From the NCBI GenBank assembly GCA_002717625.1, contig PBEF01000014.1, positions 1 through 54,955 on the forward strand: a stretch of DNA of 54,955 nt, read 5' to 3'. Position numbers and translations under genes: made by a program. The stretch is from Fidelibacterota bacterium (GTDB taxonomy: Bacteria; Fidelibacterota; Marinisomatia; SCGC-AAA003-L08; D37C17). The first letter of the stretch is position 1. Each line of letters begins with the position of its first letter. Shown one piece after another: positions 51,233 to 54,955 of this stretch. The notes below the pieces were generated by a model. It worked only from the letters and a program-made list of their open reading frames with translations, had not been told where the DNA came from and did not search any database.

Positions 51233-53347
51233 ATGTTTCAAACCTTTAGATTATTATGCCTATTTATATTCACTTTAAATACAATTTTTTGTGAAGATGT
51301 ATACGTTATATATACGACAGAAGAATTTGAACAATCAGCAGAACTAATAGCTATATTGCACAATGAAACCATTCCCTTGGAATTAGGTTTAAATGCGCTA
51401 AATACACAAATAAAATATAAAGAGGAATTAAATCAACAGGAATTTATAGATTATCTTGATACTGATTTTAATAACTTTAATAAAAAATATTTACTTATCA
51501 TAGGTGATGAATCAATCATTTCACCTATAGTCCCAATCTGCAGCGAAACATATACTTTAGTAGATTACACTGACGATGTTTTTAATAATGAATTTACTGC
51601 AGGAAGATTACTTGTAAAAAATAATCAAGAAGCACTAGATCAAATATATAAAATTGAAGACTACATATTAAACACTGACTTTGAAATATGGAAAAATAAA
51701 ATTTTACTTATTGCTGATGATGAACACAATCCAAATAATTCTAATATAGAATTAGAACATACAGAACAAACTAATACACTTTACAATAACCATCTTAAAA
51801 ATAAAACTGTTGTAAATACATTATATGGCACAGATTACAAGAATAACCAACCTTTACTTACCGATTTAATCATAAATACCATTAATTCAGGAGTAAATTT
51901 AATAAACTATATTGGGCATGGGTCTTCAACTCATTTATCACATGAAGATATTTTTTTAATAGATCGAGATGTAGATTTAATTAACACAAATAATCGTCCT
52001 CCAATTTGGGTTGTTGGAACATGTAGTTTTGGTGACTACAAAGATAATGAAACCTCATTTGCAGAAAAAATATTAAAAAAACCTGATGCTGGAATTGCTA
52101 TACTTGCAACTACTGCAGGAATTGGATACATATCAAGCTTTAGCTATTTAAATGAATTCTATAATCAATTATCACAACAATTAGAAATATCATCAATTTT
52201 AAGGATAGGAGATATTATTAAAGATGCAAAGAATGAACATCCTAAAAATGTAAGTCAAGCTGAAGAAAGTCTACTTAATTGCACAGAGCATACATATCAA
52301 TTATTTGGAGACCCAGCACTACCTATTATGCTATCAAAAAAAGATAATAATATCTTTGAAGAACCAGCAAAAATAACAATAGGGGAGCAAAATTCTTTAA
52401 ATGTTAACTACGAGGGAACATCATATATAAAAATAGTCACTAATGATATTGAACATAATATTGATAATGAATCTTTGCAGTATCAATCTCCAGGAGGAAC
52501 ACTTTTTGAAGCATATTTCGACAATCAAATTGATTACTATATTCCAATTGATATTACAGCAGAAAGTGCTCAAATTATCATCTATAACTCTAGAGTTAAT
52601 ACTAGATCCAATAATTACATTAATACAGTTCAATTCAGCAATTCTATTGCACTGGAACAAAATATTAATCAACAATTATTAGATGATATTAATGGTCCTG
52701 AAATAAAATTATACAACAATGATATTGAGCTTATAGATAACACTTCTATTAGCTATCCATATAGTTTCAAAATTGAAATAACAGATAATTTACCTATAAA
52801 TATAAGTGGAGATCATGATCACAACTTACTTTTTTGGATTAATGATGAACGAGAAAATTCTATAATTCTCAACAATCTATTCAATCCTTCATCAGATACT
52901 TCGGGAACAGTTATATTAAATTTTGAAGATTCTAAATTTGAGGAAACAGCATACTATCTTAATGTTGAATCTTTTGATATACTAAATAATAATACTCTAA
53001 AAAGAATACGTATCAATATAAACCATAATCTTGATAATATTTTTAATGTTTATAATTTTCCAAACCCATTTAGTGATAGAACATTTTTCACATTTCACAT
53101 GAAAAATCCCGAACCAATTGACATTGCGGTAACAGTGATATCAAAAACAGGTAAAAAAATTATTACTTTTAAAGAATCTATCGATGATATAAAAGCATAT
53201 CATGTATTACCAGAATCAGGTTGGGATGGAACAAACAAAAACAACAAAAAGCTTAACAATGGGACCTATTTATATCATCTAAATATCAAAACAAAAACTG
53301 GCAACACTTTGCATGATAAAATTCACAAATTAACAGTATTGAAATAA
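51233..53347 (+). CDS. gingipain-family (C25) cysteine peptidase, PorU-like, intact dyad
   Basis: The 704-aa protein, starting at ATG 51233, opens with a signal peptide (MFQTFRLLCLFIFTLNTIFC). The frame reaches back to 51164 but that part overlaps the aconitase start. The C25 domain (about 25-375) has LIIGDESI, then the catalytic His229 in INYIGHGSSTH and Cys264 in VGTCSFGDY, both intact. A beta-rich region (about 380-600) follows. The last 90 residues form a FlgD-like/type IX sorting-type fold beginning VYNFPNPFSDRTFF and containing PESGWDGTNKNNKKLNNGTYLYHL. This resembles PorU, the type IX signal peptidase, but is shorter. It shares its stop with the maf start. Confidence 0.78.
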   Translation: MFQTFRLLCLFIFTLNTIFCEDVYVIYTTEEFEQSAELIAILHNETIPLELGLNALNTQIKYKEELNQQEFIDYLDTDFNNFNKKYLLIIGDESIISPIVPICSETYTLVDYTDDVFNNEFTAGRLLVKNNQEALDQIYKIEDYILNTDFEIWKNKILLIADDEHNPNNSNIELEHTEQTNTLYNNHLKNKTVVNTLYGTDYKNNQPLLTDLIINTINSGVNLINYIGHGSSTHLSHEDIFLIDRDVDLINTNNRPPIWVVGTCSFGDYKDNETSFAEKILKKPDAGIAILATTAGIGYISSFSYLNEFYNQLSQQLEISSILRIGDIIKDAKNEHPKNVSQAEESLLNCTEHTYQLFGDPALPIMLSKKDNNIFEEPAKITIGEQNSLNVNYEGTSYIKIVTNDIEHNIDNESLQYQSPGGTLFEAYFDNQIDYYIPIDITAESAQIIIYNSRVNTRSNNYINTVQFSNSIALEQNINQQLLDDINGPEIKLYNNDIELIDNTSISYPYSFKIEITDNLPINISGDHDHNLLFWINDERENSIILNNLFNPSSDTSGTVILNFEDSKFEETAYYLNVESFDILNNNTLKRIRININHNLDNIFNVYNFPNPFSDRTFFTFHMKNPEPIDIAVTVISKTGKKIITFKESIDDIKAYHVLPESGWDGTNKNNKKLNNGTYLYHLNIKTKTGNTLHDKIHKLTVLK

Positions 53348-53949
53348 TGAATATCATCCTTGCTTCAAAAAGCCCAAGAAGAAAAGATTTACTAGAAAAA
53401 ATAAACTTAAAATTTGATGCTATTGATTCATCTTTTGATGAAAATAAAGTTAAAATTTCAAACAATATACCTCATAAATATTGCATGAAACTAGCTGAAT
53501 GTAAATGCAAAAGTGTTTCAGAAAAGCACATAGATTCGCTTGTAATTGGAGCGGATACAATTGTTTATCACAATAAGCAAATTTTAAATAAACCAAAAAA
53601 TAAATCTGAAGCAAAAAAGCACCTTAATATGCTCAGTGATAATACGCATATTGTTTACACTGGAGTTTTTCTTAATATTAAAGCCAAAGATATATCTATT
53701 CCTTTTTATGAAAAATCCTATGTTACATTTCATAAACTATCTAATGAAGATATTGATTACTATATTGAACATTTCAAGCCCTATGATAAAGCTGGTTCCT
53801 ATGGAATCCAAGACTGGAGCATGGTGTTTGTTAAAAAAATAAATGGATGTTTTAATAATGTAGTTGGCTTTCCTGTATCAAAATTTTTTAAATTAGGGCT
53901 TAACAATAGCACTATTAATCAAATAATTAAAGAAAATTTAAATACATGA
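53347..53949 (+). CDS. maf: Maf-like nucleoside triphosphate pyrophosphatase
   Basis: The 200-aa enzyme hydrolyses non-canonical or methylated nucleoside triphosphates to monophosphates. The family opening ILASKSPRRKDLLEKI is clear. Further motifs are VIGADTIVYHNKQILNKPKNKSEA and PYDKAGSYGIQDWSMVFV. The ATG overlaps the stop of the C25 gene by one base (TAATG), and its stop overlaps the RodZ-like gene start by 4. The dTTP/UTP-type versus m7GTP-type specificity is not decided. Confidence 0.93.
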   Translation: MNIILASKSPRRKDLLEKINLKFDAIDSSFDENKVKISNNIPHKYCMKLAECKCKSVSEKHIDSLVIGADTIVYHNKQILNKPKNKSEAKKHLNMLSDNTHIVYTGVFLNIKAKDISIPFYEKSYVTFHKLSNEDIDYYIEHFKPYDKAGSYGIQDWSMVFVKKINGCFNNVVGFPVSKFFKLGLNNSTINQIIKENLNT

Positions 53950-54767
53950 GTGATAAAAATTTAGAAAACTTTTTTGAAGAATTTAAACTGCTAAGAAAAT
54001 CTAAAAAACTTTCTATAGAAGATGTATCTAAAGCTACAAAACTACAACAAGAGTATATTACGGCAATAGAAAGTGGAAATTTCAGTATTATGTCTAATGT
54101 TTACAATCGACTTTTCATTAAGTCCTACTGTGAATATTTAAATATGGATGCAGATAAAACTTTAAGATTATATGAAGAGTATATTTCTGGAAAATCAAAA
54201 AAGAAAACATCTGATGAAACACCAAAATTTATAGATCAAAAAAGTAAGGACAAAAATGATAAAATCTTAGATATAGATCCACAAGAATCAGATATACAAA
54301 CGATAGATCCTAAACAAATCATGATTTTATCTGGTGTTATTGTAATAGTTCTTATATCATGGATATTGCTTGCAAAAGCATCTAATACAACACATAAAAA
54401 TCATAAAATAAAATTTGATAATACTAAATTAGAATGGACTTATTTTGAGAACTTAAATATGATTGATTCTCAATACGTTAAACTAAAAAAAATTAATAAA
54501 AAAAATGTTTTTCAATATGAATATTTAGATATTAAAAATAAAATCCTAATTACAAATTCTTCGGGTTTAAACGTAGTAAATAAAATTATAAATGAAAATG
54601 ATCAAGATGAGAATTCTGTTAGTGGAAATGTTGAATTTGGACTTTTAACTGGAAATCTTAAATTCTCTATTAATAATCAAAAAATAGATTTTAAATACCC
54701 TGAAAAAACAATTATTGGTTTTCTTGATATTAAAGAAAAAACACTACTACTAAAATACTATCAATAA
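53946..54767 (+). CDS. RodZ-like membrane protein with helix-turn-helix domain
   Basis: The 273-aa protein has an N-terminal HTH_25 domain (about 8-75, LRKSKKLSIEDVSKATKLQQEYITAIESGNF, then NVYNRLFIKSYCEYLNMDADK) as in RodZ. A charged linker and a single membrane span follow (about 123-140, MILSGVIVIVLISWILL). The C-terminal periplasmic part (about 150-273) is beta-rich. RodZ links MreB to cell-shape machinery in rods. The C-terminal domain does not clearly match DUF4115, so the assignment is tentative. It starts in a 4-base overlap with maf. It converges with the next gene at 54772. Confidence 0.7.
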   Translation: MSDKNLENFFEEFKLLRKSKKLSIEDVSKATKLQQEYITAIESGNFSIMSNVYNRLFIKSYCEYLNMDADKTLRLYEEYISGKSKKKTSDETPKFIDQKSKDKNDKILDIDPQESDIQTIDPKQIMILSGVIVIVLISWILLAKASNTTHKNHKIKFDNTKLEWTYFENLNMIDSQYVKLKKINKKNVFQYEYLDIKNKILITNSSGLNVVNKIINENDQDENSVSGNVEFGLLTGNLKFSINNQKIDFKYPEKTIIGFLDIKEKTLLLKYYQ

Positions 54768-54771
54768 AATT

Positions 54772-54955
54772 TTATTTAAGTAATATCATTTTATTTGTCA
54801 TACTCACAGAACCACTTTGTAATCTATAAATATACAGACCCGCAGAAGCTTTATGACCACGATCATCTAAACCATTCCATACTGCTGTATAGCCTGATTG
54901 ATCACCTGCAGCTACATACTTGTTATCTACAAGCGTTCTAACCAATCTACCCATC
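54772..54955 (-). CDS. C-terminal part of a secreted protein with FlgD-like/type IX sorting domain (runs off right edge)
   Basis: Only the last 60 codons are in the window; the 5' end lies beyond base 54955. The segment GRLVRTLVDNKYVAAGDQSG, then YTAVWNGLDDRGHKASAGLYIYRLQSG and the final KMILLK, is the typical FlgD Ig-like / type IX C-terminal sorting fold. It resembles the tail of the C25 protein at 51233-53347 in fold class. The protein is probably exported, with this domain removed or used as outer-membrane sorting signal. The remainder is unknown. Confidence 0.75.
   Translation of the reverse strand, partial: MGRLVRTLVDNKYVAAGDQSGYTAVWNGLDDRGHKASAGLYIYRLQSGSVSMTNKMILLK

Noticed and set aside
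54763-54776. Perfect 14-base palindrome at the convergent junction after the RodZ-like gene
   Set aside because: It is only A and T and spans two opposed stop codons, so chance is the simpler explanation; no terminator structure follows.
1-54955. CRISPR arrays, prophage genes, insertion sequences and transposases
   Set aside because: I saw no regularly spaced short repeats, no phage structural or integrase genes and no transposase-like proteins anywhere in the window.

Overview
The window is a strongly AT-rich (roughly 30% G+C by eye, not computed), gene-dense bacterial chromosome segment with no stretch over 300 bases lacking a gene. The best guess for the host is a marine member of the FCB group, most likely Candidatus Marinimicrobia (SAR406). 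The reasons are four very long secreted proteins ending in duplicated dockerin-like calcium loops, two gingipain-family (C25) proteins, a FlgD/type IX-like C-terminal domain at the right edge, a PorV-like barrel, and ribosomal protein S16 with an Ala/Glu/Pro tail. Clear Shine-Dalgarno sites (GGAG/AGGA) in front of many genes argue against typical Bacteroidota. The assignment is inference; no rRNA is present to confirm it.

Region 1-11.1 kb: the 5' end of ileS, a run of small envelope and stress genes (DUF1295-like membrane protein, OsmC, Bax-inhibitor-1 type protein, DUF423, a two-domain heavy-metal-associated protein), a cyclophilin, and a sulfur pair (persulfide-dioxygenase-like metallo-beta-lactamase plus YeiH-type exporter). 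It also holds the first large dockerin-tailed protein, a thioredoxin-FG-GAP fusion.

Region 11.2-27 kb: the secretome-rich part. It carries a 1505-aa C25-type protein whose catalytic His position reads Tyr, a 1008-aa Cys-rich protein with cohesin-like and dockerin-like modules, a Cys-rich lipoprotein with a cohesin-like end, and a 944-aa secreted protein with a dockerin-like tail. Between them lie an MscS channel, thymidine phosphorylase and cytidine deaminase (pyrimidine salvage), and tRNA-Arg(TCT) with its own terminator.

Region 27-44.2 kb: one long leftward gene train with overlaps or very short gaps: HD-GYP, selA, selB, mutS, PorV-like, yicC, gmk, rpoZ, a degenerate uracil-DNA-glycosylase-like gene, dnaB, rel/spoT, HU, ruvX, lnt and a small envelope gene. 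Region 44.3-48.1 kb: the conserved translation operon ffh-rpsP-khpA-rimM-trmD-rplS, closed by a clear terminator. Region 48.2-55 kb: SDR and aconitase leftward; then rightward an intact PorU-like C25 peptidase, maf and a RodZ-like gene; and, leftward at the edge, the tail of a protein with a FlgD-like sorting domain.

The strongest candidate for an undescribed system is the set of dockerin-like tails on four exported proteins together with cohesin-like modules on a lipoprotein and on a fifth architecture. This could be a cell-surface assembly analogous to cohesin-dockerin systems, coexisting with a type IX-like tail. It rests on motif recognition only.
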